From Fulvivirga ulvae (lineage in GTDB: Bacteria > Bacteroidota > Bacteroidia > Cytophagales > Cyclobacteriaceae), in contig NZ_CP089981.1 in NCBI RefSeq assembly GCF_021389975.1, positions 6,039,501 to 6,103,500 of the forward strand: a stretch of DNA of 64,000 bases, given 5' to 3'. Shown in pieces: positions 55,433 through 64,000 of the stretch. Positions within the stretch are counted from its first letter, which is position 1, and each line of letters begins with the position of its first letter. The notes beneath the pieces were generated by a model. The model did not search any database, was not told where the DNA came from, and saw nothing but the letters and a program-made list of their open reading frames with translations. The position numbers were made by a program, and so were the translations under genes.

Positions 55433-56055
55433 AAGTTACTAAATGACTCTATGTATTGATGTTTAGGCTTTAACGTTACGTTATTATAACCGTAGAAAGT
55501 TACGTTATTAGCATTCGCTGCTTGCCAATCATTGATGGAGTCGCCAATCAGAGAACAATCAGAAGAATGATATCCATAGTTCTCCAAAACCTGCTTTACC
55601 AATTCTTCCTTTGGTGTTGGAGATCCATTAATTGATTTAAAATATTTTTCAATCCCCAATTGCAAGCACAACGTATTTAATTCCTGACCATCCGATCCGG
55701 AAACAATGTGCATATCAATTTTATCAAATTTCGACTTAACAAAAGTCAGGCTATCCTGAATGATCAGTGAAGGATTTGCCAGATTCTTAAGCATAATTTC
55801 TGAAAAATTATTGGCAAATTGTTGTATGCGGCTTTGATCAGCCTGTTCGCCTAATATTTCCTCAATAAAATATTTGAATTTAACATATCTAGACCACCCT
55901 CCATTTTTTCTATGAAAGTCTAAAAGTTTCTCAACTTGCTCCTTAGGGTATCCAGACAATGTTTGAACAAACCCGCTATCTCTTACAGGCATTGAGTCGA
56001 GTAATACCCCATCAAAGTCCCAAAAAATAGCTTTACTTTCTAAAAATCTTCTCAT
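55429..56055 (-). CDS. HAD family hydrolase
   Basis: About 208 residues if started at the ATG at 56053-56055. Motif I is FWDFDGVLLDSMP, motif II HIVSGSDGQELN, a Lys region SPTPKEELVKQVLE, and motif III/IV SLIGDSINDWQAA. It is a small phosphatase of the beta-phosphoglucomutase/phosphoglycolate type. It overlaps the cytidylyltransferase gene by 23 bases, and the two probably serve one pathway, as KdsC-type phosphatases do with KdsB. Confidence 0.82.
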   Translation of the reverse strand: MRRFLESKAIFWDFDGVLLDSMPVRDSGFVQTLSGYPKEQVEKLLDFHRKNGGWSRYVKFKYFIEEILGEQADQSRIQQFANNFSEIMLKNLANPSLIIQDSLTFVKSKFDKIDMHIVSGSDGQELNTLCLQLGIEKYFKSINGSPTPKEELVKQVLENYGYHSSDCSLIGDSINDWQAANANNVTFYGYNNVTLKPKHQYIESFSNL

Positions 56056-56731
56056 ATATAGCTTCAGCAATTGTAAAATCATCCTCCCAATCTATATCAA
56101 AAGATCGGATTCTATCCATTTCGTACAAGTAAGGATTACTTCCTATACGATCCTTTTTATTTTTATAAATACTGCAACTGGTAATAAACATACCATGATT
56201 TACCTCAAACAATATGGGTAGATCCTGGGTTCTTGGCCATTTACTTTGCTTCTGATGTGTGTTAAAAATTTGCTTACTATCAGGTTCTATTAAGAAATTT
56301 TGAAATGGATGGACACTGACTAAAGAGTCATATCCCTTGCTTAAGCAATCGAAATACTTTTCTATTGCCCTATCATAATCATCTGAGGTAATAAACGGTG
56401 TGGTCGTGTGCCCCCATATAACATGTTCAGTATCAGTAATGGAAGGAACGTACTCTATCAAATCTACAAGGGGAGTTGTGCTCAAGCATAGCTCATCAGG
56501 CCTTCTTACAACTTTAATTTTGTTGCATTCTATATTAATTTCATCTGCAATTTTCATTGAAACATCATCATTTGTAGACAAAATTATCTGACTAATACAT
56601 TGGCTACTTATTAATTGACGAAGTTTTAACTCAAGAATGCCGCCGGAAAAGTTTGAAAACGGTTTAGTATTTTTGTCTTTTACACGCTGACTCCCTTTAC
56701 GTGTTGGAAGAAAAAAAGTAATATCACTCAT
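56033..56731 (-). CDS. Cytidylyltransferase domain protein (second NeuA-like enzyme)
   Basis: The 232-residue protein has the nucleotidyl-binding FFLPTRKGSQRVKDKNTKPF, then IILSTNDDVSMKIADEI and HTTTPFITSDDYDRAIEKYF. The RKGSxRVKxKN signature places it among acylneuraminate/KDO-type cytidylyltransferases, but it is strongly diverged from the NeuA-like protein 4 kb away. It is coupled to a HAD phosphatase gene and preceded by an aldolase fusion gene, so it probably activates a different acid sugar. Confidence 0.8.
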   Translation of the reverse strand: MSDITFFLPTRKGSQRVKDKNTKPFSNFSGGILELKLRQLISSQCISQIILSTNDDVSMKIADEINIECNKIKVVRRPDELCLSTTPLVDLIEYVPSITDTEHVIWGHTTTPFITSDDYDRAIEKYFDCLSKGYDSLVSVHPFQNFLIEPDSKQIFNTHQKQSKWPRTQDLPILFEVNHGMFITSCSIYKNKKDRIGSNPYLYEMDRIRSFDIDWEDDFTIAEAIYEKIFRK

Positions 56732-56754
56732 TTATGATCAATATTAAGTCCCTG

Positions 56755-58299
56755 CTAAAGTAAGAAAGAATAAACCGAAGTCACCGGTAAACTCTTATAG
56801 TTTGTTGGAGTGATACATGCTATCTCCAATTGATGAGCTTCAGAAAAGACTTTAAATAAATATTCATTCTCTTCAGATAAGTTTCGCTCCAACTGTGTTA
56901 AAGTGGACTCCTGATACCCATCATAACCAGCTATAAGTACCCTTTCACTGGCCAGCTCTACCGACGTTTGAAGAGCCAGCGCTGTATGAGTATCTGTGAG
57001 TTTATCACTGAAATCAATCTGTTCCAACTCATAAGTTTCCTCGTTAACAGCTTTAGGAATATAGGTTCCCATTTTCCGTGGAAATGGTGGCAATACACAG
57101 ACCCATGTGAAATCGCCAAAATCATCAAATACTTTTTCAAGCCGATGACCTTCACTACCCACCAAACAAAAGAATTGTTCTACATTCAAATCTCTGTACG
57201 CCTTTGCATTTTTTGAGCTGGCATGTATTATACATATATCTTCACCTTTCCTTACATATTCCTTTATGGCAGTACTGTGCTTTATGGCATTCGGTCCGCC
57301 TCCGATAATAAGGGCTTGTTTAAACTTTCTTTCGGGCTTAAAGGTAGGGAAATGCTGATTATCCTGAACCCCTTGCCGTTGATTTTGCAAAGCTCGTATG
57401 ATACTATTGAATGAATAGAATCTTTGGGTAACCCATTCCATAACATTCTTTTGAGGCAAAGAATTTGCCCCGGATACCATATAAGGCAAATTAGTTCCCC
57501 AGTTATGCTCTTCCCGCAAGTTTTCAAAAGCAGTCACAACATTGCTCAACGCATCAAAATTAAGCGCCAAATCAGTTTTTGTATTTAAAGCAGTCAGTAG
57601 CAATTCTGTTTTAAGGTTGCCAGCACCTCTTCCCATACCTGTTATAGTGGCATCAACTATATCAGCTCCACAGTCAATTGCCGTAAGAGTATTTATAAGG
57701 GCTAGTTCCAGATTATTATGCCCATGAAAACCTATTTTACAGTTAACCCTCTCTTTGACCATCTCTATGGTTTCCTTAACATCTGCAGGGTATACTCCGC
57801 CGTACGAGTCTACCAAATAAAAGAAATCAAGTAAACCATTACTGCCAGACAAATGGTTCAAAAACTCTTTATTCTCCTTCCATTTAGACATATACATGAC
57901 ATTGAAACTAACTTCAAAACCAAGTTTCTTAACTTCCTCTGCCACACCAAGAGCTCTTTCAAAATTGGAAGGATCTACTGCTATTCTAACTAAATCGATA
58001 TGACCATTGCATGGTATAAGTAAGTTTTCCACGTCGTGAGCCCTCACATCCTTTTCATTCAATATAATGGCCAATTTTTTACCGGAATCCCTTCTGACTC
58101 TTTCCAATATGTATGTTGGGCAATAAAAGTATTCTCCATGATAATCTTTCATAGGTTTACTTCGGTAACCTATTTCCAAATAATCAACTGGCAAATAATT
58201 AAAAGAATTTATATAGTTCTCAATCAGGTTCTCTTCAAAATCCCACTGAGTGTAGTACCCACCATCTCTAAGGGTACAATCTAAAATTTTAAAGTTCAT
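56755..58299 (-). CDS. DRE-TIM aldolase fused to a Rossmann-like GT42/DUF115-type domain
   Basis: About 514 residues from the ATG at 58297-58299 (MNFKILDCTLRDGG); a longer frame would add 11. Residues 1-290 are an HMG-CoA-lyase-like TIM barrel: DCTLRDGGYYTQWDF (metal Asp), EIGYRS, GFHGHNNLELALINT (metal His pair) and GMGRGAGN, closest to 4-hydroxy-2-oxovalerate aldolases. Residues about 330-514 are a separate domain opening ALIIGGGPNAIKHSTAI and containing LALQTSVELASERVLIAGYD followed by GYQEST, which recalls GT42 sialyltransferases and DUF115 proteins. The fusion suggests synthesis and transfer or activation of an unusual acid. The C-terminal identity is uncertain. Confidence 0.72.
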   Translation of the reverse strand: MNFKILDCTLRDGGYYTQWDFEENLIENYINSFNYLPVDYLEIGYRSKPMKDYHGEYFYCPTYILERVRRDSGKKLAIILNEKDVRAHDVENLLIPCNGHIDLVRIAVDPSNFERALGVAEEVKKLGFEVSFNVMYMSKWKENKEFLNHLSGSNGLLDFFYLVDSYGGVYPADVKETIEMVKERVNCKIGFHGHNNLELALINTLTAIDCGADIVDATITGMGRGAGNLKTELLLTALNTKTDLALNFDALSNVVTAFENLREEHNWGTNLPYMVSGANSLPQKNVMEWVTQRFYSFNSIIRALQNQRQGVQDNQHFPTFKPERKFKQALIIGGGPNAIKHSTAIKEYVRKGEDICIIHASSKNAKAYRDLNVEQFFCLVGSEGHRLEKVFDDFGDFTWVCVLPPFPRKMGTYIPKAVNEETYELEQIDFSDKLTDTHTALALQTSVELASERVLIAGYDGYQESTLTQLERNLSEENEYLFKVFSEAHQLEIACITPTNYKSLPVTSVYSFLL

Positions 58300-58443
58300 A
58301 AAAATCAGATTTTTAGCTTTGCTCTTCAACACGATCTATTCTACAAATGTGGACAGAGCATTTTAAATAGTTTCACAAATGGAAATTAAAACATTAACCC
58401 GATGTAACATCAGCAATAAAGTCTGGCTTTAAAGTTAGAGCTA

Positions 58444-59412
58444 TTATCCCTTATTTCTAAACCAGACGAATACCATATGATTAGTACAATGTTTTAACAA
58501 TCTTAAGGCTACTTTCAACTTTTCAATTCCTCCCACAGGAGTTCGGAGAAGCCTCCAGTTAATACTCATCAACTTTCGATTAACCACATGCTTATACTGC
58601 CAGCTAATAACTGTGTTAAGGTTATCAAAAGTATTCCTTGAAGATCTTAATTTTTCAATTTTATTTGCTGTGCTCCACATACCATTGCTATGGACCCTAT
58701 AAACAGAATTTGCCACCTCTTTATTGAAGTATCCTGGTCCATGCTGTCCTAAAATAGCAAATAAAAAAGTATCTCCATTCTTTGATCTAAAAAAACGCTC
58801 AGGATACGATTTGAGCAAATTTCTAAAAACAACAGAATTGGTTGGTAAATGTGCACCCTTTACTAATTCATATTGCTGTCTTTCAGCTTTCAAATTCTTT
58901 ATTCTTCCTTCCCGAATTAACTTATTATTTTCATCAACCACCATCGTATCATGAAAGCTGATTACAAAGCGCTCATTTTCTTCCAAAAAGTCAATTTGCT
59001 TTTGCAGTTTAAGGGGGTCTGTCCAGTAATCATCGCCCTCACAAAGGGCAATGTATTTCCCTTTTGATGAGAATAAATTATATGCAAAATTAAATCGGCC
59101 GGTAGGAGTTCCGTCTATCCTAATATTGTTTTCCCGATTATGCAGGAAGAGACGAACTTTGTCTGAATATTTATTAGCATATTCAATACAAATATTTCTA
59201 GTTTCATCTTTTGAGGCATCCTCTCCTATTAACACTTCAAAAGTAAAATTTGTCTTTTGCTGTAATATGCTATCCAAACATTGCCTGATAAATGGTTCAT
59301 GCTGATATGTCTGTACACATACCGAAACCAAAGGTTCTGTTGTTTTTACCTGGTGGGGATATTGTTGTACAGCAACCTGTTCGTACCTACTACTAAATTC
59401 TGTAAAGTTCAT
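58444..59412 (-). CDS. Glycosyltransferase family 2
   Basis: The 322-residue GT-A enzyme has VSVCVQTYQHEPFIRQCLDS, FEVLIGEDASKDETRNICIE and ALCEGDDYWTDPLKLQKQID, the last being the metal-binding Asp-Asp motif followed by the usual YW-DPLKLQ. This subgroup is common in capsule loci. It overlaps the sulfotransferase gene by 4 bases (ATGA), hinting that the transferred sugar is the one sulfated. Confidence 0.92.
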   Translation of the reverse strand: MNFTEFSSRYEQVAVQQYPHQVKTTEPLVSVCVQTYQHEPFIRQCLDSILQQKTNFTFEVLIGEDASKDETRNICIEYANKYSDKVRLFLHNRENNIRIDGTPTGRFNFAYNLFSSKGKYIALCEGDDYWTDPLKLQKQIDFLEENERFVISFHDTMVVDENNKLIREGRIKNLKAERQQYELVKGAHLPTNSVVFRNLLKSYPERFFRSKNGDTFLFAILGQHGPGYFNKEVANSVYRVHSNGMWSTANKIEKLRSSRNTFDNLNTVISWQYKHVVNRKLMSINWRLLRTPVGGIEKLKVALRLLKHCTNHMVFVWFRNKG

Positions 59413-60224
59413 TGATCCAGATATTCCTTCAGTTTAGTTTTGTCAAGGTCATTTTTAATATACTCAACCATCGAATCCGGTAGCCTCCCTACCCATTCAA
59501 AGTCATCAGGTTTTTTCTTAAAGACTCCATAAGCATCAGTGGTATGTCTACCCTTACTCGCTTTTATAAAGTCTAACTGCTGTATATCAATATTTAAACC
59601 AATAAACTTCATAACACTATTAACTACGTGCTCAGTCTCATGAAGCAAATCACTATATTTTACAAGAAGGAATCTATCAGGAAACATTACTTTTAGATTA
59701 TTAAACAAGATTGCCACTTCTTTCCATTTTTGATATCCATTAAATTCCTCTTTTCTATTCAGGTTTTTCGACGGCGCCTCCAACCACTCATTTTCAAAGT
59801 TCCATCCCAATTCTCTCTTAAACTCCTTCGGTGCTGTCCACCAAGAATAAATAACTGCCAGTGGGTTCCTTATTAATCCAATCACTCTTACCTCTTTATC
59901 ACGTTCTAGCATATTCTTAAGAATATGATGATAGCGAACTTCTTTATAGACTATAGCTTTTGGTTCTGTTTTTAGAAACTCAGTAACAAGTCCTTTATTT
60001 TTAGATTCAAGCTGGTCTAGAAAATCATCCTTTGTAATGCTTATGCTGTTAAAAAAATCAATAATATCCTTCTCTTCAGATGACTCACTTAAGAAACCTT
60101 TAAAAGCGTAGGAAAACAGGGGCTGGTACTTATAAATTATTTCAGGATGCGCATCCATCAATGCTCCGAACCATGAGGAACCAGAACGAGGGACACTATG
60201 TATAGCTACTCTATGAATATGCAT
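59409..60224 (-). CDS. Sulfotransferase family protein
   Basis: The 271-residue protein has the 5'-phosphosulfate loop AIHSVPRSGSSWFGALMDAH and the 3'-phosphate-binding RVIGLIRNPLAVIYSWW, as in PAPS-dependent carbohydrate sulfotransferases. It is predicted to be cytoplasmic. It is coupled by a one-base overlap to the WbqC-like gene and by four bases to the GT2 gene. A PAPS synthesis gene is not in the window. Confidence 0.85.
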   Translation of the reverse strand: MHIHRVAIHSVPRSGSSWFGALMDAHPEIIYKYQPLFSYAFKGFLSESSEEKDIIDFFNSISITKDDFLDQLESKNKGLVTEFLKTEPKAIVYKEVRYHHILKNMLERDKEVRVIGLIRNPLAVIYSWWTAPKEFKRELGWNFENEWLEAPSKNLNRKEEFNGYQKWKEVAILFNNLKVMFPDRFLLVKYSDLLHETEHVVNSVMKFIGLNIDIQQLDFIKASKGRHTTDAYGVFKKKPDDFEWVGRLPDSMVEYIKNDLDKTKLKEYLDQ

Positions 60225-60937
60225 TACTCAAGCTCAAATTGTGTTAACATTTTCTGTATTTCTTCTATATCATTAAACATTAACACATCAATAATCGATA
60301 ATCCTGCCTTAAACTCTTCTCCCAATTGAGTATATGGTCTTAGATGGTTTTTAATAAAAGATAATTTAAGACCAGCTTTCTCAAACATTCCCTTTTGGTA
60401 TAGTTCCTTTCCCCCGGATGGGTTAATATAATGATCTCCGGATAGCTCGTTTACAATTGCAATTAATCTATCTGCCTTGTCTAAGCTTTTTGAATCTGAA
60501 AAGCATTCCGATGAATATAAAAATTCTGTATCTATCCCCAGATAGTTACTCACAAGCTGTATACTATCTCCGGCCAATTCGCCAATATTTTTATGGTTTC
60601 TTAAAATTACCGTCTCTATAATCGGATATATGTTTTCAAAAAAAGGCGCTTTTATATATGACTGCCTAAGCGATTTCAGAAATTTTTTTTGCCATTTCAG
60701 GTAAATTGGTCCGCTAATCTCCGTCTCTCGAATTGGCCTAAACGAACTAACTCCATTTATTGGGACTGTAAATAAACTCTCCTTGCCATTAAGTAAAATT
60801 TTATTTCTATTGATCCAGCCTTGCTTTATGAAATTGACATCGTCATACAGCACAAATATGTCTACACTGTTTATAAGTTGGAAGTATCCTAAGTATGGAA
60901 AAACATATGGCTGCATCACTGCAATCTTTCTACCCAT
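60224..60937 (-). CDS. WbqC family protein
   Basis: The 237-residue protein begins KIAVMQPYVFPYLGYFQLIN and has FVLYDDVNFIKQGWINRNKI and HYINPSGGKELY, typical of the WbqC-like family found in O-antigen loci. Its proposed role is N-acylation or glycine-type modification of amino sugars, but the family reaction is not settled. It directly follows a DegT-type aminotransferase, the usual arrangement, so it probably modifies that amino sugar. Confidence 0.88.
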   Translation of the reverse strand: MGRKIAVMQPYVFPYLGYFQLINSVDIFVLYDDVNFIKQGWINRNKILLNGKESLFTVPINGVSSFRPIRETEISGPIYLKWQKKFLKSLRQSYIKAPFFENIYPIIETVILRNHKNIGELAGDSIQLVSNYLGIDTEFLYSSECFSDSKSLDKADRLIAIVNELSGDHYINPSGGKELYQKGMFEKAGLKLSFIKNHLRPYTQLGEEFKAGLSIIDVLMFNDIEEIQKMLTQFELE

Positions 60938-61127
60938 AATTTTGTGTCCTTAATAATATTCTACCAATCATATCTTGCTCTTCTATACTTAAATGATGAT
61001 ACAGTGGCAAACATAATATAGAAGAAGCTACTTCATTGGATTGAGGTGTATCTTGACTGTTTACGTAGTCCAAAGTGCTTAATGAAGGGAAAAAATACCT
61101 GCGGGGAAAGATTTTTTTTCTCTTCAA
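60930..61127 (-). CDS. DegT-type aminotransferase, C-terminal part (frameshifted)
   Basis: The 65-codon frame, opening KRKKIFPRRYFFPSLSTLDY, holds the normal C-terminus of the upstream aminotransferase (SSILCLPLYHHLSIEEQD). It is separated by a one-base shift at the eight-T run at 61112-61119; with seven bases the frames join as EEKKIFPRRYFFP. It is not an independent gene. Confidence 0.75.
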   Translation of the reverse strand: MKRKKIFPRRYFFPSLSTLDYVNSQDTPQSNEVASSILCLPLYHHLSIEEQDMIGRILLRTQNYG

Positions 61128-62013
61128 GGGCTCTTTTCATTAATAGTGCTTCTTCTTCTGTTTTGAAGATAACCGGGTAATACGCATAATTATAACCACA
61201 CCCTTCTTGAATATCAGGTCGCCTTACGTCCAAGTTTAATAATATCTTATCATAATGTTCACACTGAGCTTTACGCTTCGCCAATATTAATTCTATATCA
61301 TCCAGTACACAAAGACCCATAGCGGCGTGAAACTCCGAGTTTTTACCATTTATTCCAACGCCGTTAAATTTTTCTGGCCCGTCATGTCCAAAATTGCGCA
61401 TATAAGCCATTCGTTTTAGCAATTCCGCATCTTTGGTGATTACTAAACCTCCTTCTATAGAGTGCATTAATTTAGTGGCATGTAGGCTTGTAGTGCTTAT
61501 ATCACCATATTCGAAAATATTTTTACCCTTATATGTAGTACCAAAGCAATGGGCAGCATCATAGATTACTCTAAGTTTATATCTATCCGCTATTGATTGA
61601 ATAGACTCCATATCACAAGCATTTCCAAAGCAATGCGTGGCTAATATTGCAGAAGTATTCTTGGTTATCGACTTTTCTATCTGATCGGGGTCTATATTTA
61701 AAGTTTTCTTATCAATGTCAACAAAAACAGGTCTGCACCCTTCCCATACTATACTACTTGTAGTTGCCACATAAGAAAAGGGTGTAGTTATGATCTCCCC
61801 CTTTAAGCCTAAAGTCTTTATGGCCAGTTGCAAGGCCACAGTCCCATTGCTAACAAAGAGCAAATGTTTCGTATTTAAATATCTCTTTAATGATAGTTCA
61901 AGCTCATTGACAAGCGGGCCATTATTAGTTAACCAATGCCGCTGATATATGTCGGCAACATATTGCTGATACTTTTCAAGAGGGGGAAGATACGGCTTTG
62001 TGACAGGGATCAT
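61033..62013 (-). CDS. DegT/DnrJ/EryC1 aminotransferase (frameshifted, N-terminal part)
   Basis: A 326-codon frame runs from MIPVTKPYLPPLEKYQQYV. The PLP lysine is in SLHATKLMHSIEGGLV, with YDAAHCFGTTYKGKNIF and FVSNGTVALQLAIKTLG as cofactor blocks, typical of dTDP- or UDP-4-keto-sugar aminotransferases. After residue about 300 it runs out of frame (NLSPQVFFPFIKHF) at the T run at 61112-61119. The full product would be about 360 residues. It is followed by WbqC, so a 4-amino-sugar that is then acylated is likely. Confidence 0.82.
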   Translation of the reverse strand: MIPVTKPYLPPLEKYQQYVADIYQRHWLTNNGPLVNELELSLKRYLNTKHLLFVSNGTVALQLAIKTLGLKGEIITTPFSYVATTSSIVWEGCRPVFVDIDKKTLNIDPDQIEKSITKNTSAILATHCFGNACDMESIQSIADRYKLRVIYDAAHCFGTTYKGKNIFEYGDISTTSLHATKLMHSIEGGLVITKDAELLKRMAYMRNFGHDGPEKFNGVGINGKNSEFHAAMGLCVLDDIELILAKRKAQCEHYDKILLNLDVRRPDIQEGCGYNYAYYPVIFKTEEEALLMKRALEEKKNLSPQVFFPFIKHFGLRKQSRYTSIQ

Positions 62014-63008
62014 TATTTGAATTTTTTAAAAAGTTCTTTCCTAAACTGGATTTTATCCCTTAAAGCCGCCATTTCCTTTTCTTTTAGTTTTCTATTTACA
62101 ATTGATGAGTGCTTCGTTTGAATAATTTGATTTAGCTTAAAAAAATAAGGGTTTCCCATATTCCAATCCTGGTTTGTTGTAGGCTCGTATTTCAGACCAC
62201 TCATATAGTGACTGGCAATAGTTTCAACCATATTCAAATCTGCACCCTTTAACTTGTCCTTATACTTATTTTTATTCTCCTTTAATATAGGCTTATCCAG
62301 ATTTTTCCAAAGAGGATTACGCTTAGCTTCCTTGGTTTCTTTATTGGTATTAAAGCAAGCTTCCTCAACCTTCAGGTTAATATAACCTAGTACATTCGTC
62401 ATTACGCTTTCGGTATTGGAAATTAAATCTTCATATTTCACGAAACACATATCAACATTGTACAAATTATGTAGGTTAAGTATATCTCTTTGTTCTTTCT
62501 TCCATTTAGTTATTACCGAATAAGCGGTATGCATAAAAAGAGGTGTTCTTAACCATGAAGCTACATGATCTCGCGGATCTCTATATAGGTATATGAACTT
62601 TGCATCTGGCAGATCCTTCAATATAGCCAATGCATATTTATGGTTATGATTATCCTTAGAAAAATATAGTTCACACTCCTCGGAACATGCCTTCTCCTGA
62701 TATAAAGCATGTGCAAATTCAACAATGGAATTTAGTCCGTACTTATTGCAGACCTTATCATAATCCATATTCAGATTCCACCCATTATATTCATGATTAG
62801 CATAAAGCTCCATATCCTTTAAAAGCATCACCCTATTGCTTAAGGATAAGGGAAGATAATAGTTATAAGCATTTCCAAACGCATCACAAAAATGTGGAGC
62901 TACAGGTGCACTGATCTTTGAGTGGTTGCCTATTAAAGTTCTTAACAAGTTGCTCCCTGATCTTTCTGAACCCAAAAGAAAAATTCCTCCTTTATTGCTT
63001 TTACTCAT
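62013..63008 (-). CDS. Sulfotransferase family protein
   Basis: The 331-residue protein has FLLGSERSGSNLLRTLIGNH (PAPS 5'-phosphosulfate loop) and FIYLYRDPRDHVASWLRTP (3'-phosphate region). It is distinct from the other sulfotransferase 2 kb downstream. It overlaps the flippase gene by 4 bases and the aminotransferase start by one base. The C-terminus is basic. A role in sulfating the repeat unit is inferred from context. Confidence 0.85.
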   Translation of the reverse strand: MSKSNKGGIFLLGSERSGSNLLRTLIGNHSKISAPVAPHFCDAFGNAYNYYLPLSLSNRVMLLKDMELYANHEYNGWNLNMDYDKVCNKYGLNSIVEFAHALYQEKACSEECELYFSKDNHNHKYALAILKDLPDAKFIYLYRDPRDHVASWLRTPLFMHTAYSVITKWKKEQRDILNLHNLYNVDMCFVKYEDLISNTESVMTNVLGYINLKVEEACFNTNKETKEAKRNPLWKNLDKPILKENKNKYKDKLKGADLNMVETIASHYMSGLKYEPTTNQDWNMGNPYFFKLNQIIQTKHSSIVNRKLKEKEMAALRDKIQFRKELFKKFK

Positions 63009-64000
63009 AAAATCTTTTTCAAAATATTACTAAACTCTTCTCTGGCCAATACCAGCCCCTCCATTCTAATTAGAGAGGAGTAAAACAAATAAAAAATTAT
63101 ATAGACAATTGATAGAATTATTTTTATAAGTAGAGTATTTCCTAAATAATAAGCCAACAGTACAAAGATTATAAAAGGGATTATCCCTTCAAAAATTTTC
63201 CTTAAGTGATATATCATGCTTATGCCCAAATACCTTTGAATAAAGTAAGAATTGTATACAGTTAGAATATAACTTAACCCGGTAACCGCCCAAACAAAAG
63301 GAATTAACCCATATAACAGACCTATTACGATCGGCAATGCTCTGATAATCTTTCTTACAATTCCGATCTTAAAATTTTCCTTTGATTTTCCCCTACTAAG
63401 CAAAGCATTTAGCATCATTGAGTTTAATGGAGGGTTAAAGCTTTTAAAAACCAAAATTTGGAAAAGGACTATGCTAAATGCCCAGTTTTCTCCAAACAAA
63501 CCTATAATGATTGGTTCTGCCAAAATGAATAACAGACCTGAAATTAAGAAAGAGAGGAAGCATATAAAGCTTACAACCTTAAAATAAACTTTATTAAATT
63601 TATCCAGATCATCTTGCAAGCCACTCAAAACAGGGAAAAACACAGACATTAAACTTTTGGATGTATAGGTTGTCACCTGAGAATTTAATGACTCCGCGCG
63701 AGAATAAAAGCCAAGTGTCGCTGGTGAAAAAACCTTGCCTATAAACAGTATATCCAGTTTTTGAAAAATCATTGAGGCAAACCGATCAAAGAACATAAAC
63801 GCACTAAAGCCTGTCAGTTTTTTCAGTTCTTTTAAAGAAAAAGAGAAATCTGGCTTCCAGCCTGAAGCTGACCATAATAAAATGGTACCTAAGAAGGATG
63901 TGCTTAATTGCTGTATTACCAAAGCGTACACTCCAAATCCCTGAAAAGCAAAGACTACACCCAATACCCCTCCAACTAGGTTAGATATTACACCTCGAAC
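63005..64000 (-). CDS. Oligosaccharide flippase family protein (Wzx-like), 5' end cut
   Basis: The minus-strand frame is open to the right window edge, so the N-terminus lies outside; at least 332 residues are present. Repeated membrane helices (FFPVLSGLQDD region, VSFICFLSFLISGLLFILA, VIGLLYGLIPFVWAVTGLSY, GIIPFIIFVLLAYYLG) and SRAESLNSQVTTYTSKSLMS, FYSRAE, are typical of polysaccharide biosynthesis (Wzx/MATE-like) flippases. It should move lipid-linked repeat units across the inner membrane. Confidence 0.85.
   Translation of the reverse strand, partial: VRGVISNLVGGVLGVVFAFQGFGVYALVIQQLSTSFLGTILLWSASGWKPDFSFSLKELKKLTGFSAFMFFDRFASMIFQKLDILFIGKVFSPATLGFYSRAESLNSQVTTYTSKSLMSVFFPVLSGLQDDLDKFNKVYFKVVSFICFLSFLISGLLFILAEPIIIGLFGENWAFSIVLFQILVFKSFNPPLNSMMLNALLSRGKSKENFKIGIVRKIIRALPIVIGLLYGLIPFVWAVTGLSYILTVYNSYFIQRYLGISMIYHLRKIFEGIIPFIIFVLLAYYLGNTLLIKIILSIVYIIFYLFYSSLIRMEGLVLAREEFSNILKKIL

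Noticed and set aside
60930..61127. Independent 65-residue protein gene
   Set aside because: Its sequence continues the upstream aminotransferase after a one-base shift and matches the expected family C-terminus.
1..64000. CRISPR arrays, rRNA genes or intact insertion sequences
   Set aside because: No regularly spaced repeats, rRNA-like blocks or transposase frames were seen on either strand; only the recombinase remnant points to mobile DNA.

Overview
The window looks like a chromosomal segment of a marine or surface-associated Bacteroidota bacterium, most likely of the class Cytophagia (inferred; a Fulvivirga- or Marivirga-like member would fit). The evidence is a SusC/SusD pair, type IX secretion (T9SS) C-terminal domains, an exosortase-F-type gene pair, lipoprotein enzymes, few Shine-Dalgarno-like sites and moderately low GC.

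Region 1 (1-5.5 kb) is core genome: a DUF1573 protein cut by the window edge, trpS, a small acidic conserved protein, a phosphohexomutase and a CaCA-type Na+/Ca2+ exchanger. A 490-base gap follows. It holds a fossil of a T9SS C-terminal domain.

Region 2 (5.9-26 kb, all on the minus strand) is an alginate utilisation locus. A FadR-type GntR regulator lies upstream of SusC, SusD and a PKD-repeat lipoprotein. Then come a KdgF-like cupin, an MFS uronate transporter, two SDR reductases (DEH reductase candidates), KDG kinase, KDPG aldolase, a PL6 lyase, two tandem PL7 lipoproteins, a TIM-barrel sugar isomerase-like protein and a secreted enzyme with two PL7 modules and a T9SS tail. Together they would bind and cut alginate, import the products and channel them through DEH, KDG and KDPG to pyruvate and glyceraldehyde-3-phosphate. 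No PL15 or PL17 oligoalginate lyase was recognised. Behind the regulator lie a shattered tyrosine recombinase and the tail of a DinB-like gene, which look like the scar of a mobile element at the locus border.

Region 3 (27.1-32.3 kb) returns to housekeeping genes: mtaB, a nitroreductase, a LolD-like ATPase, sucC, tRNA-Arg(UCG) and an outer-membrane beta-barrel protein.

Region 4 (32.5-64 kb, all minus strand, running off the right edge) is a large surface-polysaccharide locus of about 29 genes. It has a PglF/E/D/C-like set for UDP-di-N-acetylbacillosamine and its transfer to lipid, and a NeuC/NeuB/NeuA-like set; together these suggest a legionaminic-acid-like sugar. A second cytidylyltransferase-HAD-aldolase module has no obvious known product. 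The rest are glycosyltransferases, two sulfotransferases, a deacetylase, a Wzy-like polymerase, a Wzx-like flippase, and an exosortase-F pair with a tiny candidate substrate next to a large T9SS-secreted protein. Two genes here (the polymerase and a DegT-type aminotransferase) are each split by a one-base change in a homopolymer run, suggesting phase variation, recent decay or sequencing error.
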